Shown: positions 51,527 through 63,648 of the stretch, piece after piece
Numbering within the stretch: the first letter of the stretch is position 1
How the letters are laid out: the number at the start of each line of letters is the position of its first letter
Origin: Progne subis subis
Taxonomy: Eukaryota; Chordata; Aves; Passeriformes; Hirundinidae
Reading direction: 5' to 3'
DNA: 64,000 nt
NCBI GenBank assembly: GCA_022316685.1
Contig: JAKJHU010000036.1
Location: forward strand, 5,932,036 to 5,996,035
Program-made: the position numbers and the translations under genes
The notes under the pieces: model-generated
Databases searched by the model: none
What the model was told of the DNA's origin: nothing
Seen by the model: the letters and a program-made list of their open reading frames with translations, nothing else

Positions 51527-52805
51527 GGGCAAGTATGTTATATAATGTGTATAATCTCCCTGTCTTCTTCTGCCTGTCATTTACTAAAGGCATTGTATGC
51601 AAGCACTCACCCTGCCAGAATATTTGGTTTACCTACTAAAGGAAGTTAATGCATGTGAGAGTTTAGCACGCAGCCATGTCCCATCCTGAATGGCAGCTAG
51701 GACACAGACTGGGTCACCCAGCAGATGGGAATGAAAGTTGGACCTCTCCGGTATATAGAAATTCTCTGAATGGGAAAGGTGTTGAAAGATTGCTTGTAAG
51801 GCGGAGCAGATGCCTTTTCCTTATGCAGATCAGAGCTCACTTCAGATATTATTTTTGTACTTGACTGACCCTCTTTTTTTCTGTGGCCTCTTAGCTGACC
51901 TCAGCAATTCCTGAAGGCCACTATAGCACTTGTAACATGGAAGGAAGACCTAAGACTTTTTAACTAGTTAGTTAATACTAAACTGGTATCTAATTTCTGA
52001 AGATTTATAATATTCCTGTGATTCTTTCATCTTATTTGAATGATGTATAGTTAGTTTTTTTGTTGATGGGCTTTTTGTTCTGCCCCCACCCTGGACCTCT
52101 CCAAAGTAACTAGCATTATTTTTGTGGAAGCTCATCCTGAACAGAAATGTAAATGTTGAGAACTACAGCTAAAATACACAATCTCCTACTTCAATCCCCC
52201 TTTTTACATTATTTTCTGCATGTACAAACTTTCCCATGTTTTCTCGCAATCAAGAAGCAAGAATAATAATTATGTCTATGAATATTCATGAAAATAACTC
52301 TGTTATTTTAACATCATTTTCATGGAACATCTATTCATTGTACCATGAAGAAACTGAAGGCATGAAAAACGAGAAATCTTGTAGGGTTGATAAAAACAAA
52401 GAAATGGGAATAGCTGTGAATATGAACAAAACTATTTGAAAACTATTTTCTATTGAAAAGCTGTGAATTTAAAATGTCATGCAATAAATACTTCTGTATG
52501 GACATTTCAAGGAAGCCTTCTCGATTAAATTGAAGAATTAAAATTAATATTTATTTATTCCAATATATGAAATGGATTATTATGCTCTTCTGTTTGGCTT
52601 TAATGTTCTGGAAACTCTTCATTCACAACAATTTAAGCTTTATTACCCATAAACCCATATAATCAACATATGAATGAAAACAGAAAAACAAAATAATGTC
52701 AAGAACTCAACAATAAAATTTCAAAAATGCCGAAATGAAGGTGAAAATTTTCTCACATATACAGGCTCGTAATGATATTTTATTTAATTATGAAATGATC
52801 TTTTG

Positions 52806-52886
52806 CAGGGCAGGGCAGGGCGGGGGAAGGCAAGTCAGGGAAAGTAAAGGATTGGAAGGAAAGGCAAGGCAGTGCAAGGCAAGGGA
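52806..52886 (+). repeat. G-rich GGCA repeat with G-quadruplex motif
   Basis: GGGCAGGGCAGGGCGGGGG (52808-52826) fits the four-tract G-quadruplex pattern with 1-2 nt loops. Degenerate GGCA/GGAA units continue to about 52886 (AAGGCAAGGCAGTGCAAGGC). The strand is strongly purine-biased, unlike the surrounding AT-rich DNA. Confidence 0.85.
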
Positions 52887-53395
52887 TTTACATGTGGCAT
52901 AAACATCACCCCCATATGAAAAGACATGCAAGTTATATCACTTCATGTAAAAGGAATTATGTATTTTAAGTTTTCACAACTTAAAATCAGTGTCATGATA
53001 TTTTGAAGTCTTTTTAATTCCAAATAAATATCAGTATTTAGTTAAAAACAGGCTAATAAAGAAGCTCTCATGCCTGTAGATATTGAGCTAAAGCACAAAG
53101 CAAAATTAATATACATAATTATGGTTGTGAAATGTGGCAAAGAGCCTAGATACTGAGCTTAGGCACTACAGTCCCTATTTGGTACCCGATTCTTCAAAAA
53201 ATAACATAAACCTGCCTAAGATTTTAGGTCTTAAAAACCTAAATGAAGAGCAGTAGGATCACAGTGCAAATATTAAAGAGAGATATTTAAATATTATCAT
53301 TAGTTTTAAAACTCTTCTGTGTCCTGACACCTTTCTCTGTCCTTGTTACAGACTTTTTTCTTTTGATGTAACTGAAAAGGCCAAATGTTGTTATT

Positions 53396-53421
<26 letters not shown>
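53396..53421. repeat. A homopolymer, 26 nt
   Basis: Uninterrupted A run in AT-rich DNA. Confidence 0.88.
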
Positions 53422-53426
<5 letters not shown>

Positions 53427-54385
53427 GCCTCTAAAGAAATGCATGCTCTTTTACCCAGAAAATTATCATTTCAGTGTGTCCACAGTTCTGAGGAGACTTT
53501 ATAATATTTTTATTTAGTTTTAAGGTGCAGTGCTAATAGCCAGTCCATAAGCCTCTCAAGCAATTCCTTTCTGACACAGACCATGTCACTAGCAGCCATA
53601 CTTTCTGAATTTATATATATATTAAAAAAAAAAAAAATCCCTATGCATCTACATGCAATATTTATATAAATAAATACTGAAGATTTATTTTTATCTATGT
53701 AATTCTACATATTAAAAATTACAAATATTAATAGCAGAAATTCCATCTATTGCACAGTATATTCTTTCTGGTTCCTCGGGAAACAAAAATCTTATACTTG
53801 AACTAGTCTTTTGCTGTTTTAACAAAAGTAAGTCATTTTTTGTACTTCAGTAAATCCCCTAGGGGTCTTATTCTCTTGTCTTAATTACTATAGCATGTAT
53901 TTGAATGTGGTAGTCATATATTTCAATATAAATGACAAGGTTAAGAGAACAGTCTTATAAATACCTTTGTGGTACATTAGAGGCAACAGTGGGTGGTAAT
54001 AATGATTTCTTTGTATGGCATGAGACATAACTTATATTTGGTGGTGACACATTGCTATAGATTGTGGTACTCTAGAGAATCAAAATCTCCTGATGATTAA
54101 TCTTTAATTACTGAATTTTATTCTTTCTTACTAAAATGTCAAAATTTTCTTCAGTCATGAAAGTTATATAATACCATAAAATAACAATAGTATATTAAGT
54201 TACTATCTAATCAACCTTCTTTGAAAAGGCAGCCTTTGGAAACCTTTGAATAGTACATATCGTTTTAGTTACTCAAACATCAGAAAATGCAAAGTAAGAG
54301 ATAATAATGTTTTTCTATTGCACCATGCAAGCTATGTAACCATAGCAAATGCTGAAACAAAGATGATGTGATATATAATGGAAAA

Positions 54386-54425
54386 AACCCAAACCAAATA
54401 CAAAAACCAAACCAAAACAGCAGCA

Positions 54426-54459
<34 letters not shown>
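54386..54459. repeat. A/C-rich tract followed by T homopolymer (32 nt)
   Basis: AAACCCAAACCAAA units to about 54420, then CAGCAGCACC and an uninterrupted T run at 54428-54459. Opposite-strand A-rich and T-rich tracts are almost adjacent. Confidence 0.85.
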
Positions 54460-54464
<5 letters not shown>

Positions 54465-57224
54465 TGTATAAATGGTTTGCCTGAAGATGTAAAAAATTTT
54501 ACCTGAGGTGAGAATGAAACATCCTAGAGACTAATCCAAAGCAGAAATCAACTAGTAAGATTTATTATATAATCTTAATTATTTTTAAAAGTGGGCAAAA
54601 TCAAAATGTTCTATTAAATAAGTGGAAATCGTTAATTTTTACTATATCTTTTTTTTCACCTTGATCTTGTGGCTTAAATTAAAATTATAGTGGCCTCAAC
54701 AAAGCTGTGTTGAATTGCTTAAGTACAAATTCACAGTGTGTTCTAAAACCTGTGTTCTGAGCCTCCGTCAATACAGTTTACCAGAGATGGTAGAAGACGT
54801 TTAATTAAGAAAGTTCATAGAGCATTTTGGAGCAACTTAAACAATGACGATCTTGGTTCTAGTGTCCAATTCACTCAACAAAATATGACAGACAGTAATG
54901 ACTAAGAAATTACACTCTACTGTGCAACAGCAAATAGCTCACTCTGTACTAGGTAACACCATCTAGCTGTGAACTGAAGTTATCGTGCAACATATAAAAA
55001 TCAATAGAATCAATTCACCTATGCCCTACAGCATACCTTCATGATTTTCTATAGTTATCTTTCTACCCATCCTTTCTTTACGGCTGTCTTTGATCGTATC
55101 GTTCTCTTTTCACCTACTATATAATGTAACCAGTATTTGCTTAGCAGTTTATCAGAGATGGCCAGTTTAAATCTGAAGGCTTTCTTCCACAGCAGAAGAT
55201 CTTAACAGAATTCATCTAATGTCTACACTGACAAACTACAAGTAACCTTTATGGGTATTAGGTCAGGTCCCAGATCAACGGAGCTGTCTAGAAAGAACTG
55301 CTAAATTGCAGCCAGTAGTCCGGAATGCACTGACTTCAAAAAATAGCTTTTTTTCTTGCTTTGAAGCACTATAAAAACTGCTGTCTCTCCATCTATAGCC
55401 TCTAACACTGATTTTGTGACAGTTTGGATATCCTTGAACGTTTAATGTCTTTTAAAAAAGATGTACTGGAAATAGAATGAAAACACCAATTCATCTCTTT
55501 AGTCAGAAATAAAACAAAACTCCAAATACAGCATTTTAACAAAAAGCATCACAGAATTTTGAAACCTTTTTTTTCCCTATGAACCAGGAAACACCCACCA
55601 GAGACAAATCATGAGTTTACAGCTTTGAAGTAAAAATAGTCTTTTAGCTCATAAGAAATTAGTAACCATAGCTGACACTTTAACAAATGATTATTTCATA
55701 ACTTCTTTACTGCATCTCCTAAAATAATGGATACAGGATATTTTAAAAATTGGGTACTCCTTCTTAAGAATAATCATTCCAAGTCCTCTGTCAATCAGAG
55801 CACAGTCTTGGTTCATGACATAAAATTCATGTCTTTAAATCTATTACTGTTGGAATATTTTTGTGAGTGAATAAATGTTTGCAAATCTAAATTTCCTTTA
55901 ACTAAAAGTTCATTTGTCCTCTGCTTCCTCTTGATTTCAGATTTTCCATTCTGCAGTGTAATGAATTGTTCAAACTCTGATCAGTGGCACTAACTATTAT
56001 TAGTACAAATAGGGGAACAACCCATATTTAATACCTTATTTAATAGCTTTTAATCAGTAACAAGGACATCAAATAAAGCTAGAGTCTCTAGAATGGAGAG
56101 ATTGGCTACCTTACCTAACCCTATGGAGACTGAAGAACCAAAAAACAAAGGCAGAAGAATCCTCTCATAATTTCTAGGTAAGTTGTAGTATTCAATGTTA
56201 CAGATGTATGGGCTCCAGAGATGGTATAGAAAAGACATCAGTTTTGTGACCGTGAACACACAGATACTACATCTGGCTCAGAAACTCCCTGATCTACAGA
56301 TAATTGAAGGTTGAATTAAACTCCCAGATGCAAGGCTGGCTCTTTTCCAATACTGTTCTACATATATGTAGCTTTGAACACTAGGAGTCAATAGATGAGC
56401 ATGACAAAGCTCTGGTCTGATTCATAATGAAAATTCTACTAACAAATAATCCTTGAACAGTTGTGTAACCTATTTAGTTATGTCACTATCCAAAAATATT
56501 TAAACAATCTGATTAGATTATCAAGAAAGATTCTTGAAAGCTGCTGATGTTTTTGCTTCCTCAATCAGGAGGTAGATAAAGCACTAGCTTTTTTTTTGTT
56601 TCAAAACCTAATAACAAATTATTTTATATTTTAAAAATTTAGTCTGCTCTTCTGCTTTTATATACCAATATGACCCTAATTTCAATGTAGAGGATAAAAT
56701 TTTTTTCACAATGGAGACATCCAATATTTCTTTTGACAATTTCACACCTTAACAGAACAAGGATGCTAAAACTGAATAAAAAAGACCTATACATTTACCT
56801 ACCCACACATAGTAAACACTGTAGAGTTTCTGCAATGCTTTTCAGTTTTTCCACATCTGTTCTTTATTTATATTTTACTTTTTTCTCAGATTAATTATTC
56901 CATTTGAAAATCACATATATACAGGAAAACAATCTCAATTAGTAACAATGCAACTAGATTGAGAATTTTCAATCTTAAAATTTTCAAGCAACCAAATGTA
57001 GAGGTGTGTTAAATTTATTTTTCTTTTTCTCTTCCTTTTACAAGCACTTCAGTTCACTTCAGTTGCAAGTTAAGCAAATGTTTTACAGGAAATCAGTCTA
57101 CCTAACTGCAATAACCCTAAATTTAAGTTTCTGCCTTCAAGAGCACATCATTTGTATCTTGAAGTGTTCAGGGATATCTACAACTCACCACTTGTAGTCC
57201 AGTAAAAATTATTTCTGTCTTTAT

Positions 57225-57571
57225 CAGTGGGATGGCCTGATCCTGGTGCTGACCCCTCGGAGAGGTGGCTCAGCCTCACCATGGCCTGGGCTGGGTGTCA
57301 CAGGTGCAACCACTGCCCCAGGGCCAGCAGCTGCTGCCTCCCCTGCTCCAGCTTCAGCTCTGGAGGTAGTCCCCGTCCCATAATTACTGCCTGAAAAAAC
57401 ATCCCCTTTTGTGGACATGGGGATGAGGGATGGAGGCATGAGAGCAGCACAGAGAAAAGGGGTCATCCTGGGAAGGAGTGTTTTGTGCAACAGTTTTTCT
57501 GTTTTGTTACCAAGGCTTTCTTGTGCCACACATGATGTTGCTGCCTCTGCAGTCTGTGCCATACACTTCAC
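57225..57571 (-). other. GC-rich island with 115-codon minus-strand frame; origin unknown
   Basis: An isolated block of high G+C in AT-rich DNA. The minus strand is open for 115 codons from an ATG (57571-57224), giving a protein rich in Ala, Gly, Thr and Pro (for example GAGEAAAAGPGAVVAPVTPS). I recognise no domain. There is no visible promoter, and no clear splice structure or poly(A) context that would prove a gene or processed pseudogene. It could be a retrocopy, a first-exon-like segment or a decayed repeat. I do not call it a gene. Confidence 0.35.
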
Positions 57572-60500
57572 TGTCTAAATTAGTCAGCACTTGACATGAC
57601 TAGCTTGGTGATTTTTTCTGCTGAAATAATGGAAATAGAAAAGAGTAGTTTCAAGACATTTATATTGAAGTAAAAAGCCTTGGCTTTGACAGGAGTAATT
57701 TTATTGCCACTTTGTGTTTGGTTCATAGAAAGATCTTCAAAGAATGATGAACAGCCAAATAAGTGACCTCATGCCAATCTGCTTAATTAGAATAAATTAG
57801 CAGAAAATATTGTTTTAGCAGAAGAAAATCACTAGAGTTGTCTCTAACAAGACACTTAATTATATACATCAAGGGGAATTTCTTAAGGGACATATTTTTC
57901 CTTCATCTATGTAACTCATTTAACATATTTCCATCTTTGTAAATGTGACTGGGGACATACATCAAACTGGATAAATTAGATCTAATTTCATCACACATAT
58001 AAACTTTGTAAAAGTTCCAACCAATCAAGAAAGATTAAATCCCAAAGCTCATTTTGACTTTAATAAGAATTAGATTTTTTACTTGCAATGAGTGAATAAA
58101 TTCAGGTGTAATAACATAATGACATACTGAAAAGAAAAATTGCCATTGTTTTACAGTTCAACCAGATGTTTAGAGTTATGAATAGTAATACATATTTGAA
58201 AAACAAAACAAAATGTAACCAAGAAGAATGAAAGAACCTTATTTTATCATTAGGATTTTTTTCCTTTAAATCACATGACTAGAAATTTTAATTTAGGAGA
58301 TAAAGCAGACTGGAAATTATGTCTAATATATGCATATATATTTTGTTTTAAAAAAGAAACATTGCAGGACAAATAGCAGAAGAACCGAATCTACCCTCAG
58401 GACTGTATGAATTACTTATCTAAACACATAGAGATAGACACATTGTCACGTCTACATGTAATTACAGGAATATACAGAATATAAATAATCTTAGATATAA
58501 CACCAGAAAATAGAAAAGATAAATCCTTACATTTTGCACTTTTAGTATGTATTCCAATATTTCATGATACCCTCTCCTACTATATCTGAAACAACAAACT
58601 GCATATAATAGCTGTAAAAAAAAATTACTACCAGAAATACTTCAGCTTCTACGTATCAGTCCTGAGGGTTATGCTGGTGAAAAAGAAGACTGAAAGGATT
58701 AATGTTCATGATTTTGTTATAATTCAGTTTATGTAGGCGTATTGGATCAGGACACTGTCTTGTATTTTAAATCAGGACTATTCAGAAAAAGACTGAACTG
58801 CTTTCATAGTTGTTTCAGTCACATATGTTTAAAACAATTTTATAAAGCTAGTTTATCCTTTGTCAAATGTAGAGAGCATACTGTGTGTAAACTGTGCTTT
58901 TGATTTCTGATTTAAATTATCAAGCTTAAAAAGTCATCAAAGTAAGAAAAAATGTTAGAATGACATTGTATTAGATGTTAGAATGTATTGTTTCTTAAAG
59001 GATTATATCTTGAAGCTAGTTTTTCACGACTGAAGGCATTTTCCTGTTCTGAACTAAGTCATCAGCTAGAACTTTCTATGCAAAAGCTCACAAAATGAAG
59101 ATAGAAGCTAGATTTTTTTTTTTTTTTTTTAAAAGTGATTTTCTTTGGTATATTGCCCTTTTTTTTTTTTTTTTTTTTTGTATCAGCTTCCGATCTATTT
59201 AATTCTCATGGATAGAAGTATTTGGATATCCTCCCAGCCTGCTGACATAATTTTAAATTTTCTTTCTTTTTAATTTGTTTCACATTTAAATTGCGCCCTG
59301 ATGAGTACATTCCATCTGCTTTTCAGGCAACTGACAAATAGCTTGCAAATTAATGATCTCAAGCTGTGAGGAACCTCTTTCTCTTGAGTTCAAAACTCAT
59401 ATGAACTCAATGTTGAAGTTCCTGACATTTTTGAGGGTCTGAAATGCCATTAGTTAACTACATAATGAGGCCCATTTGGAAGTGGTTTTACTGGAAAACT
59501 GTGTAGAAAAAGGTCCTTGTAAAAAGATTGTAATTTTTTTATGTTACCATTGGATTTTTTCCCCACAAAATTGTATACAACTTTAAGATATTTTTATATC
59601 TCTATTTATATAGTACCACTTGGTAGGTAAAGCTACATAGGTCTTCCAACTAATGGATTGACCACTGACAGATCACTGACATGTTTTATTCTCATTAGGA
59701 AAAATGAAATCAAGAGATACAGAATATTTTCTTTATATCTTGTTTTCAAATTTCTAATATAAATAATTATTTATGATTCAGATAATAGATGCTATGTTTT
59801 TTCAGAAACCAGATTAAACAAGGGGACTTTTATCCCCTTGATGATATGTATATGGGTTAGGTTGTAGTGGGATGCATTGGCACTAGAGTTCTGAAATAGG
59901 TAAATATGACATAAGACCTTTTAAGAGAAAACACACAATTTTGTAGAAAATAGAAAAATAAAAGGAAAGTAGAGTGTCTCATATATCTTTAAAAAGTTAT
60001 GTTTAGATTACTGAATCCTGATTTTGGTCAACACAGCTAATTGCAGTAAATTAGAACTGTGCCATGTTTGCAATGATGGACACCACAAGTTAATTACATT
60101 AACATTGTTTCATAAAGAGCAACAAATGTCCCAACTGTATGTACAAACGGCAATTTATTTTTCATGCTAGCAGAGTCTTGGAGCTCACAGAGTTGATTTT
60201 TGCTGAAACTACACTGAAAGGTTTAAGATATTTAGACTGCTAATGACTTTTTCTAGCCATGGTAATTGAAAAGATTCTAGCCAAAGCAAATCCTCCTTAC
60301 AATGAAAATATTAAGGTTAAAGGAACACAACCAAGGTGCCCCCTACCTGTCATCTGAGTTTCTTCAATTACTTTATTGACTACATTGCCATTAACCAAAA
60401 TGTGATTTTAAATACTTTACCCCCACACACATACATCGAGATATCAATCTTGAAGTGAAACCAAGCACAGAAAGAATATAAGTGAAAAATAAGAAAAAGA

Positions 60501-61859
60501 ACACAATATCTACTAGTCATCTTGAATAATTACTCTATTTTCAAATGTTCTAATCTAAACAGCCTCAGGGTTTTCATATGATCACTCATCCCAAAACAGT
60601 TATGATCTTCATTTTCTTCAGATGCACGGGGGAACTATTTTAGATTCGTCTCTCTTCTATTGGAACTATTATCGAGGAAATCTCTGTAACTATAAAACTG
60701 AGAAATGTTCTTGGGCCTATGACAGAAAACATCAAGTGAGGAAAATTTTACACTATGATACAAGTATTCTAAACATGAATACTTTAAAAAAATAATTTCG
60801 CTTCTAGTCACATTACAGTATCTGAATCAAAACCACTTTAATCAATTATGCTTTCTCAGAGCTTTCTTCTGAAATACAAAAGAACATATTAATCTCATTG
60901 AATTATCACTACAAATATAAATCACCTCCTCAGTTCTATTCCTTTTTTCCTCCTGATGAAAGCAACTCATTTAACGCAACTACCCTATTAATGTAATTTG
61001 CTTACTTAAACATTCTGCATTTAGTTTTCAACCTACAGTTCTGAAATCTGAAGCCTTCTCTAAGAGTTTCATAAATTTGCTTATTGAGCATGTTATCTTT
61101 GTGCTTTACATCTGCAAAGCCTACAGTATGTTTCCAGTTAATTATGAAGTTTACTTACATTGTCTCAATTTTTCTGTTTGTGTTTATAAATCTTACAAAA
61201 CTGAAAACCCTTAAAAATGGACTTCGACTATCCATGAGTTGAGGAATCTTCTCAGAAAATTATGGCTGGCAAAGGCAGAAGAGTTCGTTAGCACTGTAGT
61301 CTGTCTCATTCAGTCTAGGATTCCTTCAAATTCATATGAACAAGCTAAATTGATGAATAAGGGATAAGTCTGGATGGGATAAGTCTGGAGGAAAATGTAG
61401 TTATAAAATTTAATTTTCTTTATTCTTAAAGAAAAAAGACACAAAATTCCATGAGGCTATGAGAGGCTAATTGCAGGTACCTCTACTCCTCTCAAAATAC
61501 AGTGGCAAAAGGAAGGGATTGTATGAAAGAAGACAAGATACATGGCTTTATTATGAAAGGCTTTTATATACATTGAAACACTGAATAGGAAAATTATTTA
61601 AAAAATGTTGCTTTGTTTAAGTTCAAAATAACTTCTTTGCAAAGGAGACATTCCTTATTCGACAGAGGAGAACACAAACTAATGTAATGATAATTGTAAT
61701 TTTCACAATTTATTTTGCTTTGTCAAATCACCTTACATATATGCTATAAATTTAACTCAAACATTAAAACATTCAATAATATAAAAAAGAAAGAGAATGA
61801 GATTCTTTCATTAAATCCTCACAAGCCAAATCAAGAATTGTGGCTTAGATGAATGGGCA

Positions 61860-61912
61860 GAGAACGGGTTGAGGTCATGCAGTCTCCCTCAGTGGAGATA
61901 TTCAAGAACCAT
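61860..61912 (+). mobile_element. CR1 LINE fragment (sense), left part, cut by an LTR
   Basis: GCAGTCTCCCTCAGTGGAGA followed by TATTCAAGAACC matches a CR1 3' segment that normally continues with ...GGACACAATCCTGTGCCATGTGCTC. That continuation appears about 440 bp downstream at 62360, implying an insertion in between. Confidence 0.6.
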
Positions 61913-62353
61913 TGTTGTAATGTATCCCCCATTCCCCGAATACACATTTCTGTATAAGGAAAAGGGCTTCACTTTACCTGAAACATATAAGAAAACTAAA
62001 CTAGAAAGTTCTGTGTCTTTCTCTTTGTAACTGGCTCAATGCCAAGAGAGAAGCACCTGTTGGACCTTGTCACTGTCCTTCAAAATCTGTACCTCTCCTT
62101 ATTGGCAATTTACCAGTGGAACCCACCTAGACTATTAAGTACAAAAGAGACTACAAAAAAGAACCAAAGAGCTTTTTGGGACTGCCTTAACACTGTCAGG
62201 ATGCTCTCTGCACTGTGTTCGACCTGCATTTCTTTGTCTGTTTATGTTTATTATTTTCCTTGTTATTAAAACCCTTTATTTTACAAAGCATGCTACGTGA
62301 TTTAAGCCATTTCTCTGAACAGGTTAGACCCTCGGAGGTGTTGGAAACCGCAA
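61913..62353 (+). mobile_element. Probable LTR inserted in a CR1
   Basis: It starts TGTTGTAATGTATCCCC directly after CR1 text. It has TATA-like words (TATAAGG about 61954; ATATAAG about 61985) and ATTAAA at about 62264-62269 as a possible polyadenylation signal, and it ends before CR1 text resumes. ACCAT on the left and ACTAT on the right may be a diverged 5-bp duplication. The opening TGTTGTAATG is also the start of the LTR at 63287, although the bodies differ. The right end is uncertain by about 10 bp. Open frames at 62039-62436 are incidental. Confidence 0.5.
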
Positions 62354-62357
62354 TAAA

Positions 62358-62440
62358 CTATCTGAATACAATCTTGTACCATGTGTTCCATGAACAGCAA
62401 AATGAACAGATGCTTCTACAAAATGGTCATTGCTGAAACA
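62358..62440 (+). mobile_element. CR1 LINE fragment (sense), right part
   Basis: CTGAATACAATCTTGTACCA followed by TGTGTTCCATGA continues the CR1 text interrupted at 61912 (compare CTGGACACAATCCTGTGCCATGTGCTCTAGGATGA in good copies). Similarity decays after about 62385. Confidence 0.5.
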
Positions 62441-62452
62441 GGCACAAACAGG

Positions 62453-63286
62453 GATTCACCGTAGAATAATTTGGATTGGAGGGGACCTTAAAGGTCACCT
62501 CATTCTAATGCCCCATCTTGGACAGGGATATCTCCCACTGAACCAGTTTTCTCAACGCCCCATGCCACCTGACCTTGAACACATTTCAGTGAAGAATTTC
62601 TTCCCAATATCTAGTCTAAATCTACCCTTTTTCAGTTTGAAGCCATTACCCCTCCTCTTACATTGTAAAGTCCCTCTCCATCTCTCCTGTCAGTTTCCTC
62701 AAGTACTGGAAAGCTGCTATAAGGTCTTCCCGAAACCTTCTCTTCTCCACACTGAACAGCCCAAACTGTCTCAGCCTGTCTTCACAGGAGAGGTGCACCA
62801 GTTCTCCGGTCTTTTTTGTGGCCTGCTCTGGATGTGCTCCAACTGGTTCATGTTCCTATGTTGGGAACCTCATGAGAGTGGAGTAAAGGGGCAGAATTAC
62901 TTCCCTCAACCTGCTGGACAAGCTTCTCTTAATCGGCCCCAAGTTCCAGGCTGTAAGTGCACATTGCCAGCTTCATGTTGAGCTTTTCATTCATCAACAC
63001 CCCTAAGTCCTACTCCTAAAGGCTGCTCTTAGTATTTTCTCTGCACAGACTATTTCTGCTTGCCTTGTTTAACTTCCTGAGATATGCACAGGCCAAACTC
63101 TCGAGCCTACCAATGTCCCTCTGGATATCATCCCTCCAGCACGTTGACTGCACCACACAGCTTGGTCATGTCTTGCAAACTTGCTGAGCATGCACTCAAT
63201 CCCACTGTCAATGTCACCAGCGAAGATGTTTATTAGTGCCAATCCCAAGACTGATCCCTGAGAAATGTCACTCATTACTGGTTCTC
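62453..63286 (-). mobile_element. CR1 LINE (antisense), long copy, left part
   Basis: The longest CR1 copy in the window. The plus strand follows the reverse complement of a CR1 over more than 800 bp: TTGGATTGGAGGGGACCTTA, AGTGAAGAATTTCTTCCCAA, TATCTAGTCTAAATCTACCC, AAGCTGCTATAAGGTCTTCC, AACTGTCTCAGCCTGTCTTC, GGATGTGCTCCAACTGG, AATGTCCCTCTGGATATCAT, then GATCCCTGAGAAATGTCACT. The 183-codon plus-strand frame (62430-62981) is antisense to CR1 ORF2 and not a gene. The copy is interrupted at 63286 by an LTR and resumes at 63649. Confidence 0.93.
63281..63286. repeat. Target-site duplication GTTCTC (left)
   Basis: Identical to 63649-63654. It belongs to the interrupted CR1. Confidence 0.92.
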
Positions 63287-63648
63287 TGTTGTAATGCATT
63301 AATTTGGTTTATATTGTATTTCATCGGATTTGTATTGTTTTCCCTTTCCCCTTGGAAACTGTATCACGTGGTTTGTCCCTGCTCGGCCGCGCCCATCCTC
63401 CCACACTGGAATGTAACCCAACTCTGTTCCACTCCCACCTTGTCCCTGATGGGGTAGTGGCTTGTCCCTGCCTCTGAGCCCGTCCACCCCGGGGAAAAAG
63501 CTCCAGGACGGGGGGAACCTGGCTCTCTCTGGCACCAGCATCCACGGGGAAAGGACTCCAGAATAAAGTTGTGATATCCCCCCGGTGAGAGAGCAGGCTC
63601 TTTCCTTTTGCCATCGGCGGTCGTCTGGTCTCATAAAGAAACACCACA
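63287..63648 (+). mobile_element. Solo LTR (ERV, class II-like), nested in CR1
   Basis: A 362-bp element that begins TGTTGTAATGCATTAATTTG and ends AAACACCACA, with perfect 6-bp GTTCTC duplications. Polyadenylation signal AATAAA at 63562-63567. It shares the family blocks CATCCTCCCACACTGGAATG, TGTAACCCAACTCTGTTCCA and GGGTAGTGGCTTGTCCCTGC with 50989-51520. It is shorter mainly because U5 after TTTTGCCATCGGCGG is only about 40 nt, against roughly 150 nt in the two sister copies. The intact ends and duplication suggest it is relatively young. Minus-strand open frames across it (63698-63299) are incidental. Confidence 0.95.

Larger units (their letters stand above)
51527..61859. other. AT-rich non-coding stretch
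   Basis: No gene is supported. Apart from the G-rich block, the GC-rich island and homopolymers listed separately, I recognise no complex repeat over about 10 kb. Short T runs lie at 59112-59131 and 59159-59179. Confidence 0.5.

Noticed and set aside
62430..62981. 183-codon plus-strand open frame
   Set aside because: It lies wholly within the antisense CR1 copy; the minus strand carries the real CR1 homology.
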